DNA of 48,625 nt from Fimenecus sp045655645 (GCA_045655645.1 JAZOPS010000039.1:1-48625); one strand, 5' to 3'. Numbered from the stretch's first letter, positions 22,758-29,723 are shown. Numbers and translations are program-made. The notes: generated by a model from the sequence alone, not told the origin.

Positions 22758-23104
22758 TTCAATGCTCCTCCTCTAAGTCCCTTTTCATAGAGCATTCCGC
22801 AAGACGCAAACATTGTCTGTTTTGTTGACAAAAGAACAATATCACGGTCACGGGCAAGGTCGATGATACCCTCATCAGGTTGTTTGCCACGAACAAAGAC
22901 AATACAGTGCATATCCATCATTTCAGCAGTTCTCACTACCTGTGGATTAACAAGACCCGAGAGAAGCACCGCTTGTTCTTTAACATAAGCCAACACACCA
23001 CTCATCATATCACTACCACAAGCCGCGAAAACATCACGGTCTAAAAATTCTTCACCACAAATTATTTCTGCATCAAGAATTTCTTTAATTTCATAAACTT
23101 TCAT
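22754..23104 (-). CDS. DRTGG-domain protein (first gene of hydrogenase-like operon)
   Basis: The 116-aa product is a DRTGG-type domain: VYEIKEILDAEIICGEEFLDRDVFAACGSDMM, where DRDVFAACGSDMMSGVL replaces the DRTGG stretch, then MHCIVFVRGKQPD and LLSTKQTMFASCG. It resembles the second DRTGG protein of the operon in fold plan but not closely in sequence. AGGGGGT precedes the ATG. A strong promoter lies 36-64 bp upstream. It is followed by the ATPase gene with an ATGA overlap. Ligand unknown. Confidence 0.78.
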   Translation of the reverse strand: MKVYEIKEILDAEIICGEEFLDRDVFAACGSDMMSGVLAYVKEQAVLLSGLVNPQVVRTAEMMDMHCIVFVRGKQPDEGIIDLARDRDIVLLSTKQTMFASCGMLYEKGLRGGALK

Positions 23105-23139
23105 ATTTTTGACCCCCTGCCAAAAGCATATATAAAAAT

Positions 23140-23168
23140 ATTATACACCCATGACAAAACTTTGACAA
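23140..23168 (-). promoter_or_regulatory. SigA promoter of the hydrogenase-like operon
   Basis: On the minus strand TTGTCA (23163-23168), 17 bp and TATAAT (23140-23145). A second TGTCA copy lies within the spacer (TTGTCA at 23152-23157), forming a direct repeat that could bind a regulator. Confidence 0.72.
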
Positions 23169-23287
23169 TGCAACAGTTTACCGAATTATCTTCGTTCAAT
23201 TTGTGAAAAAGGACAGAAAATAATGCCTATCAACATTTTTAAATAAATATAAATGAGAATTATACCGAACTTTGTTATTTTTGCATA

Positions 23288-23315
23288 TTGCATATTTTAA
23301 CAATTGTGATAAAAT
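23288..23315 (+). promoter_or_regulatory. Promoter of the riboswitch/decarboxylase-beta transcript
   Basis: TTGCAT (23288-23293), 16 bp and TAAAAT (23310-23315), directly before the structured leader. Confidence 0.6.
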
Positions 23316-23326
23316 AATCTTGTTTA

Positions 23327-23452
23327 AAGAGGGAGTAGCGAACGACACTTCGTGACAACGGCGTCAATACGGTTTTTTGCCCGCTGTTGTATTAAATTGC
23401 GAGACTCTTACTGCAAAATATGCGGTAAGGGCTTTTTTATTGCCCTTTACCG
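23327..23452 (+). promoter_or_regulatory. Riboswitch-like leader (yybP-ykoY manganese type likely) with terminator
   Basis: The aptamer part has the conserved GGGAGTAGCG (23331-23340), an 8-bp stem ACAACGGC / GCTGTTGT enclosing GTCAATACGG, and GCGAGACTCTTACTGC just downstream. These match the order of conserved elements I recall for yybP-ykoY RNAs. AAGAG (from 23327) can pair with CTCTT (23405-23409). The same CTCTTACTGC can instead pair with GCGGTAAGGG (23422-23431), followed by C-T6, making a terminator. This is the usual ON-switch layout. CGGTAAGGGC can also pair with GCCCTTTACCG downstream. Since the gene is a sodium pump subunit, another cation-sensing class such as the sodium riboswitch is the alternative. 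Confidence 0.65.
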
Positions 23453-23473
23453 AGAAAAAAAGGAGAAATAAAA

Positions 23474-24676
23474 ATGGAATTTCTTGAAGAATTCAAAATC
23501 CTTTACGAGAATTTCGCCTATTTTGATTGGAAAATGCTCGTAATGTGGGCTATCGGCGGATTGCTTATTTATCTTGCAATCAAAAAAGAGATGGAACCTA
23601 CACTTTTATTGCCAATGGGCTTTGGCGCAATCCTTGTAAACTTACCTATTTCAGGAGCAATCACTCAATATCGTTTGGGCGAAGAAGTTATCTCTCATGC
23701 TAAGTATTTAGAGTTGCTCGAGCAGGGGGTTCAAGGACTTTCTGTTGAAGAAGGTGCTCTTGATGTGCTTTTCGGTGCAGGTATCGCAAACGAATTGTTC
23801 CCACTCATTCTTTTCATCGGTATCGGTGCTATGATTGACTTCGGTCCACTTCTTTCAAACCCTAAACTTATGATTTTTGGTGCTGCTGCACAGTTCGGTA
23901 TTTTCTTCACACTCTGTCTTGCATCAATGTTCTTCCCAATCAACGACGCAGCTTCAATCGCTATTATCGGTGCTGCTGACGGTCCTACATCAATCGTTGT
24001 TGCTAATAAACTTAACTCTCAATATCTTGGTGCTATTATGGTTGCGGCTTATTCATATATGGCTCTTGTTCCAATCATTCAGCCACCATTCATCAAGCTT
24101 TGCACAACTAAAAAAGAACGCTTGATTCGTATGCCTTATTCACAGACAGAGGTTACAAAACTCACAAGAATTCTCTTCCCAATTATTATCACCGTTGTAG
24201 CAGGTATTGTTGCTCCTGCATCAGTTTCACTTGTTGGTTTCTTAATGTTTGGTAACCTTATTCGTGAATGCGGAGTGCTCAATTCTCTTTCAGAAACAGC
24301 ACAGAAGGTTCTCGCAAACCTTATCACAATTTTCCTTGGTATCACAATTGCAACAAAAATGCACTATGCATCATTCCTTGACACAGACACACTTCTCATT
24401 CTCGGTCTTGGTCTCGTTGCTTTCATTTTCGACACTGTTGGTGGCGTTATGTTTGCAAAACTTCTTAACGTATTCTTGCCAAAGGGCAAAAAAATCAACC
24501 CTATGATTGGTGCTGCTGGTATTTCAGCGTTCCCAATGTCAGGTCGTATCGTTCACAAAATGGGACTTGCAGAAGACCCACAGAACTTCCTTCTTATGCA
24601 TTCAATCGGCGTAAACGTTTCAGGTCAGATTGCATCTGTTATCGCAGGTGGTCTTATCCTTAGTTTCTTTATGTAA
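23474..24676 (+). CDS. Sodium-ion-translocating decarboxylase beta subunit
   Basis: This 400-aa, very hydrophobic protein has about ten membrane helices. It carries the family signature IIGAADGPTSIVVANKL with the sodium-binding Asp, ALVPIIQPPFIKL, and the late GAAGISAFPMSGRIVHKMG. It belongs to the OadB/MmdB/GcdB family, the membrane part that couples decarboxylation of a biotin-bound carboxyl group (oxaloacetate, methylmalonyl-CoA or glutaconyl-CoA) to sodium export. The AAAAAAAGGAG ribosome binding site follows the leader. No carboxyltransferase or biotin-carrier gene lies next to it, so substrate identity is open; those parts must be elsewhere. Confidence 0.92.
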   Translation: MEFLEEFKILYENFAYFDWKMLVMWAIGGLLIYLAIKKEMEPTLLLPMGFGAILVNLPISGAITQYRLGEEVISHAKYLELLEQGVQGLSVEEGALDVLFGAGIANELFPLILFIGIGAMIDFGPLLSNPKLMIFGAAAQFGIFFTLCLASMFFPINDAASIAIIGAADGPTSIVVANKLNSQYLGAIMVAAYSYMALVPIIQPPFIKLCTTKKERLIRMPYSQTEVTKLTRILFPIIITVVAGIVAPASVSLVGFLMFGNLIRECGVLNSLSETAQKVLANLITIFLGITIATKMHYASFLDTDTLLILGLGLVAFIFDTVGGVMFAKLLNVFLPKGKKINPMIGAAGISAFPMSGRIVHKMGLAEDPQNFLLMHSIGVNVSGQIASVIAGGLILSFFM

Positions 24677-24688
24677 GGAGTGTGCAAT

Positions 24689-24874
24689 ATGTTAGAAAAT
24701 TTATTCTTTTCACTTTTGGCATTCACTTTTGAGCCAATGAACTTTATTGTTAATCTTAAATATATGGTTATTGGTATGGTTTGCATCATCATTGTTATGG
24801 GTGTGCTTATTCTTATCACAACTGCTCTTAACAAACTTGTTCCAAAGTTTTCAAACAAAAAAGACGACAAATAA
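24689..24874 (+). CDS. Small membrane protein, OadG-like gamma/delta subunit candidate
   Basis: The ATG at 24689 lies eight bases after AAGGAG, giving 61 aa. One strong TM helix (MVIGMVCIIIVMGVLILITTAL) is followed by a short basic tail (KLVPKFSNKKDDK). Size, single helix and position 12 bp after the beta gene match the small gamma/delta subunits of sodium-pump decarboxylases, which help assemble alpha with beta. Similarity is by context and topology; no diagnostic motif is visible. Confidence 0.65.
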   Translation: MLENLFFSLLAFTFEPMNFIVNLKYMVIGMVCIIIVMGVLILITTALNKLVPKFSNKKDDK

Positions 24875-24881
24875 ATAAAAA

Positions 24882-24916
24882 GAAAATCCTCTGCGATGCA
24901 GAGGATTTTCTTTTTT
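24882..24916. terminator. Bidirectional terminator after the decarboxylase genes
   Basis: A perfect 13-bp stem, GAAAATCCTCTGC / GCAGAGGATTTTC, loop GAT, then T6. The stop codon of the convergent HTH-membrane gene is inside the T tract (24915-24917). Confidence 0.93.
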
Positions 24917-25853
24917 AGAATAACATATCAATTACATTTATAAATGTTGGTAAAAGCATTGCCGCAAGTGGCAATATTACAAACCAAACCTTATTAAACT
25001 GTGGATATCTCTTTTCGCCAATTAAAACGCCAAATGAAACAAGAATTACAAAAATCAATTCTAAACAAAGTGTTATAAGTTTTACTGTTGCAATTGCTCC
25101 ACTTGAAACCATTGATGCCGAGATATAAAACAATGTATAAATTGCAGAAGACAGAATAGCTAACACAGCGATTTTTTTAACTGTTTTTGTTCTCTTTTTC
25201 TCATCTTCTTCAACTCGTGATTTAAGCAACACTGCTGTGAGCACACCTTGCACAATAAGGCCTATAAATCCAAACGCATATCCAACTACGACAAGCACTA
25301 ATGAATTGTCTATCTTTTGTGACAAGATAACAGGTGCCAACTGAACAACAATTGTTAAGCAAAGAGCAACTTGTGCAGGCAGATAGGGGTATATGTAATC
25401 ATATTGTGTAATCTGTTTGCCATAGACTGTTTTCTTCACAATATATGATGTGAGATAAACACCGGAAAATGCGATTACCAAAGCCTTGCAAACTGTTCCT
25501 AATATATCAAAAAGAGGATTTTCTACAGAGCTTAAAGTCCCTGCCAATGTAGTTGGCAACATTACAACTGCAAATATTAATGCAATCAATAATTCCCAAA
25601 CAATAGCAACCTTCAAAAAATAATTGAATGGTTTTTGAGGTTTGTATCTCTTATCTTTTGCATTAGGGTCAACTGTGAAGTAGTCTTTTGGCAAGTTATA
25701 AGCCGAAACCACTTTTTCTGCTATTTCCTGTGGTACTTCTGGTTCATCTTCAATTTGTTTAAGAGTTGCTTCGTCAATTCCAAGCTTATCGCTTAATTCC
25801 TTTCGCCAGATTCCATTTTCTGCACGAAAAACATACAAGGTTTTTTTAGCCAT
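24915..25853 (-). CDS. XRE-like N-terminal domain fused to multi-pass membrane protein
   Basis: The 312-aa product begins with about 60 residues that read like a degenerate Cro/XRE helix-turn-helix (LSDKLGIDEATLKQIEDEPEVPQEIAEKVVSAYNLPKDYF, read in pieces: LGIDEATLKQIE as helix-turn-helix core). Then 7-8 membrane helices follow, separated by short loops, with a charged KSRVEEDEKKRTK loop in the middle. Such HTH-membrane fusions in Firmicutes often act as membrane-tethered regulators or are of unknown role. It is transcribed divergently from the membrane protein/condensation/SDR operon across a palindrome-rich 230-bp gap. Function not established. Confidence 0.72.
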   Translation of the reverse strand: MAKKTLYVFRAENGIWRKELSDKLGIDEATLKQIEDEPEVPQEIAEKVVSAYNLPKDYFTVDPNAKDKRYKPQKPFNYFLKVAIVWELLIALIFAVVMLPTTLAGTLSSVENPLFDILGTVCKALVIAFSGVYLTSYIVKKTVYGKQITQYDYIYPYLPAQVALCLTIVVQLAPVILSQKIDNSLVLVVVGYAFGFIGLIVQGVLTAVLLKSRVEEDEKKRTKTVKKIAVLAILSSAIYTLFYISASMVSSGAIATVKLITLCLELIFVILVSFGVLIGEKRYPQFNKVWFVILPLAAMLLPTFINVIDMLF

Positions 25854-25882
25854 TGGTTGCTACCTCCCTTTTCTTTGATAAT

Positions 25883-25911
25883 ATATTAGCATTTTTTTGT
25901 GAATAAGTAAA
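25883..25911 (-). promoter_or_regulatory. Promoter of the HTH-membrane protein gene
   Basis: On the minus strand TTTACT (25906-25911), 17 bp and TAATAT (25883-25888), about 30 bp before the start codon. Confidence 0.55.
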
Positions 25912-25924
25912 GAAGATATCTTTT

Positions 25925-25954
25925 GTAAACCAAAGTTTACACCCATGTAAACTT
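25925..25954. promoter_or_regulatory. Overlapping palindromic operator sites
   Basis: Three alternating half-sites GTAAAC, GTTTAC, GTAAAC form two overlapping palindromes. GTAAAC-CAAA-GTTTAC spans 25925-25940, and AAGTTTAC-N6-GTAAACTT spans 25933-25954 with 8-bp arms. They lie between divergent promoters, next to the -35 of the minus gene. A TetR-type or similar dimeric regulator could bind. Confidence 0.6.
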
Positions 25955-26015
25955 GAATATGTAGAAAAATTTACAATTTCGCAATAAAATATGACTTGTC
26001 GGCGAAAGTTTTTTG

Positions 26016-26044
26016 TTGCGAGAGAAAAACTTTTCTGCTATACT
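26016..26044 (+). promoter_or_regulatory. Promoter of the membrane/condensation/SDR operon
   Basis: TTGCGA (26016-26021), 17 bp and TATACT (26039-26044), 39 bp before the first ATG. Confidence 0.65.
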
Positions 26045-26082
26045 AAAATCGTAATTAATATGATTACATCGGAGGCGAATTT

Positions 26083-26883
26083 ATGAAAAATTTTATCGAA
26101 TATATTGAAACCTCCTGCGCTGATTTAAAAGATAATCACATGGCTTATCTCTATAAGAAAAAAATTCTTGATGAGATGACAGACAGAGCCAACGAGATTA
26201 CTCACGCAGGTTTAAAAGACGAAAAAGTTCTTGCAGATTTAATTGCGGATGAATACCCTGACCTTAAAGGTAATTTTGCAAAATTTGAGAAAGAAGAAAA
26301 GAAAAGACGATTGTCAAAACTTCTTAAAGTTATTTTGCCAATCGGTGGACTTATTTTCTTTATATCAATATTTATTGCATATTTCTCAATAAGCAATGCA
26401 ACAAGAGCGTGGGACAAAACTTGGCTTATTATCGTTGGTGGAATTTTTGCGATGATAATTTTCTATACAAGTTTTGGCATCAATAAACTCTGTCACATGA
26501 GAAGAATATTCCACCCAATTGCAAGAGTTCTTATCGCAGGTTGTGTTATGCTCTTTACAGTATTTGTATTCCTTTTCTGGCTTATGATGATTCCAGAACT
26601 TGTTTTCTGGCCAATTCTTCCAGGTGGTATCATTTTAGCACTCATCTGCGACCTAATTTTTGCATTCACAACAAAGCAGAAATTCAGAACAATTTCACTT
26701 TTTGTTTATATGCCAATTATTGCAATTATGCTTTATATCATTCTTGCTGCATATGGCATAATCAGTTGGTTTGCAGGTGGACCAATCATTCTTTTGGGCC
26801 TTGTTGCTGATTTGATTTTCATTTTGTCAATTGTTGTTGGCAATATGAAATATTTTATGTATAAACAGGAGGTTGAGGACTGA
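26083..26883 (+). CDS. Multi-pass membrane protein with helical N-terminal (DUF1700/HAAS-like) domain
   Basis: The 266-aa protein has a soluble helical N-terminus of about 85 residues with NFIEYIETSCADLKDN..., KKKILDEMTDRANEIT and VLADLIADEYPD. This resembles the prefix domain (HAAS/DUF1700 style) found before some permeases and in partners of PadR regulators. Six or so TM helices follow, rich in Ile/Phe. The ribosome binding site is CGGAGGCG. The stop overlaps the start of the condensation-type gene by one base, so they are translationally coupled. Possibly it anchors or regulates the following enzyme; no transport motif is visible. Confidence 0.75.
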   Translation: MKNFIEYIETSCADLKDNHMAYLYKKKILDEMTDRANEITHAGLKDEKVLADLIADEYPDLKGNFAKFEKEEKKRRLSKLLKVILPIGGLIFFISIFIAYFSISNATRAWDKTWLIIVGGIFAMIIFYTSFGINKLCHMRRIFHPIARVLIAGCVMLFTVFVFLFWLMMIPELVFWPILPGGIILALICDLIFAFTTKQKFRTISLFVYMPIIAIMLYIILAAYGIISWFAGGPIILLGLVADLIFILSIVVGNMKYFMYKQEVED

Positions 26884-28157
26884 TGGAACGCAGATTAAAC
26901 GCTGAACTTTGGGACAAAATGCATTATTTGTTCCGTGATTTCAACGACCGAATGGTCCATGTTGAACTCAACTATGATTTTATTCCTGATATTGAAGCTC
27001 TTAAAACTGTTATTATCTGTGCATTTGAAAAAGTGCCCGTGCTTCACTCAAAATTTGTTGACACAAAACTCTCAACTCATTGGGAAGTTAAACCTTATGA
27101 CATTGACGATGTTTTCTCGGTGTCATATCCTGAAAATGTGCAAGATGCAGTTGATGAATTCTTGACTCAATATATCGCACCAGATGCAGATATCCAAATG
27201 AAAATTGCACTTTTCATCAAAGATGGCAAAAGCACTCTTTGTATGGTTGAAAACCACATGTGTATGGATGGTGGCGACCTTAAATATTTCCTTCAGGCAT
27301 TCTGTGATAATTACAGCAAATATGTAACTGACGGAATAAGCCCTGTTAATTTCAGAACAGGTTCTCGTTCTTATGACGATGTTTATTCAGGTTTTTCAAA
27401 AACAGAAGCTGGTGTTGCTCAGCGTCTTTTCAAAAATATCAATGCGAGAGATAATCACAAATTCCCACTCACTCCAAACAATATCCGCGACAAGTCTTTT
27501 ATTGCAAGAAAGAAATTCAGCGAAGAGACACTTGCAAAACTCAAAGTCAAGGGTAAGGAATTAGGCGCAACAATCAACGAGTTGCTTCTTGCAAGTTATT
27601 TTTATAGTGTATATGAACTTGCAGGATATCCCACAAGTGATAAGGTTATGATTTCAAACGCAATCGACCTTCGTCGTCATATGGATAGTGTTACTGACAA
27701 GGGCTTTACAAACCATACTGCTTGGATGCAGTGCGCAATTCCCGAGCGTGGCAGAGACATTTTTGAAACTATTAAATATGTAGTCCGTAGTTCAAATCGT
27801 TTCAAAAAAGACAAATTTATGGGGCTTTACGGTTTGCCACTTTTGAATTTAGGCTATAATATTATGCCACACGCCGCAAGTGAGGAAATAATAAAAATTG
27901 GTTATTCAAACCCGAATATGTCAATGAGTAATATCGGTGTGCTTAAAGGTGAACATTTTGCTCTTGCAGGTAAAGAGCCCACAGATGCATTTATGTCTGG
28001 TGCTGTTAAATATAAACCATTCGTGCTTCTTACCGTAACAACATATAAAAATGTGATTACACTTTCAATGTGTGTTCGTGGTAACGAAGAAGACAAGAAA
28101 ATCGTTAATGATTTCTTCTCACTTATGGAAAAGAATATTAACACAATTATTGGTTAA
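26883..28157 (+). CDS. Stand-alone condensation-type acyltransferase (AATase/PapA-like)
   Basis: This 424-aa protein has the active-site motif HMCMDGG (His125, Asp129, Gly130; HxxxDG), the hallmark of condensation domains and related alcohol/phthiocerol acyltransferases. A later ISNAIDLRRHM segment matches the second-subdomain core, with NELLLASYFYSVYEL before it. These enzymes join an acyl donor to an amine or alcohol. There is no carrier or adenylation domain, so it is a free-standing enzyme that may use acyl-CoA. It is coupled to the membrane protein upstream and followed by an SDR. Lipid or ester synthesis is the inferred role. Confidence 0.8.
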   Translation: MERRLNAELWDKMHYLFRDFNDRMVHVELNYDFIPDIEALKTVIICAFEKVPVLHSKFVDTKLSTHWEVKPYDIDDVFSVSYPENVQDAVDEFLTQYIAPDADIQMKIALFIKDGKSTLCMVENHMCMDGGDLKYFLQAFCDNYSKYVTDGISPVNFRTGSRSYDDVYSGFSKTEAGVAQRLFKNINARDNHKFPLTPNNIRDKSFIARKKFSEETLAKLKVKGKELGATINELLLASYFYSVYELAGYPTSDKVMISNAIDLRRHMDSVTDKGFTNHTAWMQCAIPERGRDIFETIKYVVRSSNRFKKDKFMGLYGLPLLNLGYNIMPHAASEEIIKIGYSNPNMSMSNIGVLKGEHFALAGKEPTDAFMSGAVKYKPFVLLTVTTYKNVITLSMCVRGNEEDKKIVNDFFSLMEKNINTIIG

Positions 28158-28160
28158 AAT

Positions 28161-28183
28161 TAAGCGGTCTTTATGACCGCTTA
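28161..28183 (+). other. Intercistronic hairpin between acyltransferase and SDR genes
   Basis: TAAGCGGTC / GACCGCTTA (9 bp) with loop TTTAT and no T tract. It may stabilise the upstream message or act as a weak terminator; the SDR start is 22 bp further on. Confidence 0.55.
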
Positions 28184-28204
28184 TGTGCTTTACAAGGTGA
28201 TAAA

Positions 28205-28996
28205 ATGAAAAAGGTTGCAATAGTAACAGGGGCAAGTTCGGGTATTGGCAGATATACTGCTATGGCGTTGAGAGACGCAGGATGTGTGGTATATGATTTA
28301 AGCCGACGAAACATCCCCAACGAAAATATTAATTATATTCAAACTGATATAACTGACGAAGAAAATGTCAAAAATTCTATTGACGAAATCATAAAGAATG
28401 AAAAGCAAATTGATATTGTAATCAACTGTGCAGGATATGGCATTTCAGGCGCCGTTGAATTCACAGACACAAAAGATGCAAAAGCACAGTTTGATGTAAA
28501 CTTCTTCGGCACGGTGAATGTGAATAAAGCAGTTATCCCATATATGCGTAAACAAGGTTATGGTCGCATTGTTAATATCAGCTCTGTTGCAGCTGTTACA
28601 CACATTCCATTCCAAGTCTATTATTCTGCATCAAAAGCAGCTATTGAGTCATATACATGTGCACTTGATAACGAATTAAAGCCATTCGGAATTTCAGTTA
28701 TTGCCATTCAACCAGGTGATATCTGCACAGAGTTTACAAGCGCCCGACAAAAGTCCTTTGATGGTGATGATGTTTATCACGGCAGAATTTCACGAAGCGT
28801 TGCGGGCATGGAAAAAGACGAGCAAAAAGGAATGAGCCCTGAATATGCAGGAAAATACATTTCAAAAATTGCTCTTAAAAATAAAACAAAACCGATTTAT
28901 GCAATCGGTTTCAATTATAAACTTGTATGTGTGCTTTGTAAAATCTTCCCTTGCAGAATAAGAAATAAAATAATTGGTATACTTTATGCGAGATAA
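28205..28996 (+). CDS. Short-chain dehydrogenase/reductase
   Basis: The 263-aa product is a classical SDR. It has the cofactor loop TGASSGIG (8-15), NCAG (74-77), the catalytic Ser in NISSVAAV, and YSASK (Tyr140, Lys144), all present. The Asp31 after the second strand with following Ser-Arg-Arg suggests NADP(H) preference. The C-terminus has a basic, Cys-containing hydrophobic tail (YKLVCVLCKIFPCRIRNKII) that may associate with membrane. It follows the acyltransferase gene by 47 bp in the same operon, which suggests reduction or oxidation of a lipid-like substrate. Substrate unknown. Confidence 0.9.
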   Translation: MKKVAIVTGASSGIGRYTAMALRDAGCVVYDLSRRNIPNENINYIQTDITDEENVKNSIDEIIKNEKQIDIVINCAGYGISGAVEFTDTKDAKAQFDVNFFGTVNVNKAVIPYMRKQGYGRIVNISSVAAVTHIPFQVYYSASKAAIESYTCALDNELKPFGISVIAIQPGDICTEFTSARQKSFDGDDVYHGRISRSVAGMEKDEQKGMSPEYAGKYISKIALKNKTKPIYAIGFNYKLVCVLCKIFPCRIRNKIIGILYAR

Positions 28997-29040
28997 AAAA
29001 CATAAAAATTAAAAATTTTTTAAAAAAATAAAAAAAATGC

Positions 29041-29069
29041 TTGACACCATTGATTCCCTTTGTTATAAT
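29041..29069 (+). promoter_or_regulatory. Consensus SigA promoter of the tRNA gene
   Basis: TTGACA (29041-29046), exactly 17 bp and TATAAT (29064-29069): both boxes are perfect, as expected for a stable RNA gene. A GCCGTC / GACGGC hairpin (29077-29093) lies in the 5' leader. Confidence 0.92.
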
Positions 29070-29101
29070 AACTCTTGCCGTCAATGAGACGGCGTCGATT
29101 T

Positions 29102-29185
29102 GCGAGAGTGGCGGAATCGGCAGACGCGCACGTTTGAGGGGCGTGTGGTAATCCCGTACGGGTTCAAGTCCCGTCTCTCGCACCA
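29102..29185 (+). tRNA. tRNA-Leu(GAG)
   Basis: The acceptor stem is GCGAGAG / CTCTCGC with discriminator A and encoded CCA (29183-29185). The D-arm contains GGCGGAATCGGCAGACGC, typical of tRNA-Leu. The anticodon stem CACGT / GCGTG holds loop TTGAGGG with anticodon GAG (reads CUC/CUU). A class II variable arm follows, then the T-arm ACGGG-TTCAAGT-CCCGT. The length of 84 nt fits tRNA-Leu. Confidence 0.96.
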
Positions 29186-29225
29186 AATATAGAGTTCACA
29201 CATTGTGTGGACTCTATATTTTTTT
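29186..29225 (+). terminator. tRNA-Leu terminator
   Basis: A 16-bp stem starts right after CCA (left arm 29186-29201, loop ATT, right arm 29205-29220, one G-T pair), followed by T7. Confidence 0.93.
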
Positions 29226-29244
29226 GTAAAAACGTAGGGGCTTG

Positions 29245-29333
29245 AACCCGAGAGGGTTTCAGCGTTAAGAAAACAATCCAGTGGATTGTTTTTAGCTGAA
29301 AACGGTTGGCGTGTACCGAAATTCGAAGAATTT
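29245..29333. other. Cluster of three hairpins between tRNA-Leu and its 3'-end copy
   Basis: AACCC-GAGA-GGGTT (29245-29258) is a tetraloop hairpin. TTTCAGC...AAAACAATCC-AGT-GGATTGTTTT...GCTGAAA (29257-29301) is a long inverted repeat. AAATTC-GAA-GAATTT (29319-29333) is a short one. No coding sequence spans this stretch. Confidence 0.65.
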
Positions 29334-29400
29334 GGGTCGCCAAGCGGTTAGTATGCGAGCTATTTGCGAGCAGACGGTCAAGTCCCGTCTCTCGCACCAA
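29334..29400 (+). pseudogene. tRNA-Leu 3'-end fragment (direct repeat, possible att scar)
   Basis: Twenty-three bases at 29378-29400, from TCAAGTCCCG to CGCACCAA, repeat exactly those at 29164-29186, the T-arm, acceptor and CCA of tRNA-Leu, 214 bp downstream. The 5' part (GGGTCGCCAAGCGGTTAGT...) looks vaguely like a D-arm but no cloverleaf forms: the acceptor partner and anticodon arm are missing and the T-stem has lost bases. It is a tRNA fragment left by integration/excision of an element, or by a decayed duplicate gene. Confidence 0.75.
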
Positions 29401-29441
29401 TAAAAGAGATAACACGAAAGTGCTATCTCTTTTATTTTTTT
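29399..29441. terminator. Terminator after the tRNA fragment
   Basis: AATAAAAGAGATA / TATCTCTTTTATT (13 bp) with an inner CAC-GAAA-GTG, then T7. It probably also ends the convergent 77-aa gene. Confidence 0.88.
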
Positions 29442-29445
29442 ATTT

Positions 29446-29679
29446 TTAAATTGAATCTTTTTTGCGCTGTGCACCCTGCTTTGTTGACGGCTTTTTTCTG
29501 TGTTTTGGCAGGCCTTGTGCTATGGTTGGAAAACTGTTCGCAGTTTCTGCTGTTGGTTGAATTTCATAAGTTCCATATTTATTCACCATTTCATAAGGGG
29601 ACTCGGGACTATCGGGAAAATATGTCATATTTTCTTCCAGTTCTTCATAATGTGGAAACTTTTCTTTTTTGTCTTTCAT
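29446..29679 (-). CDS. Small conserved-looking hypothetical protein
   Basis: This 77-aa hydrophilic protein contains MVNKYGTYEIQPTAETANSF then PTIAQGLPKHRKKP; the NKYGTYxIQPT wording is reminiscent of small uncharacterised clostridial proteins. It has an acidic N-terminal half, a basic tail, and no signal or membrane helix. A GGTGAT sequence six bases before the ATG is a plausible ribosome binding site. It lies between two terminators, so is likely monocistronic or a tail of read-through. Function unknown. Confidence 0.6.
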   Translation of the reverse strand: MKDKKEKFPHYEELEENMTYFPDSPESPYEMVNKYGTYEIQPTAETANSFPTIAQGLPKHRKKPSTKQGAQRKKDSI

Positions 29680-29723
29680 TTTTTATCACCAACATTATTA
29701 TGGATAAAAAACTTTAAAGAATA

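Noticed and set aside
24136..24345. Antisense open frame inside the decarboxylase beta gene
   Set aside because: Overlaps a strongly conserved membrane-protein gene with a clear signature; no ribosome binding site.
28911..29186. Minus-strand open frame (reading VRETGLEPVRDYHTP...) ending in the tRNA
   Set aside because: This is the well-known artefact of translating tRNA-Leu antisense; it overlaps the tRNA and the SDR gene.
29164..29415. Minus-strand frames reading VRETGLD... across the tRNA fragment
   Set aside because: Same artefact from the second tRNA 3' end; the stretch is hairpin-rich non-coding DNA.
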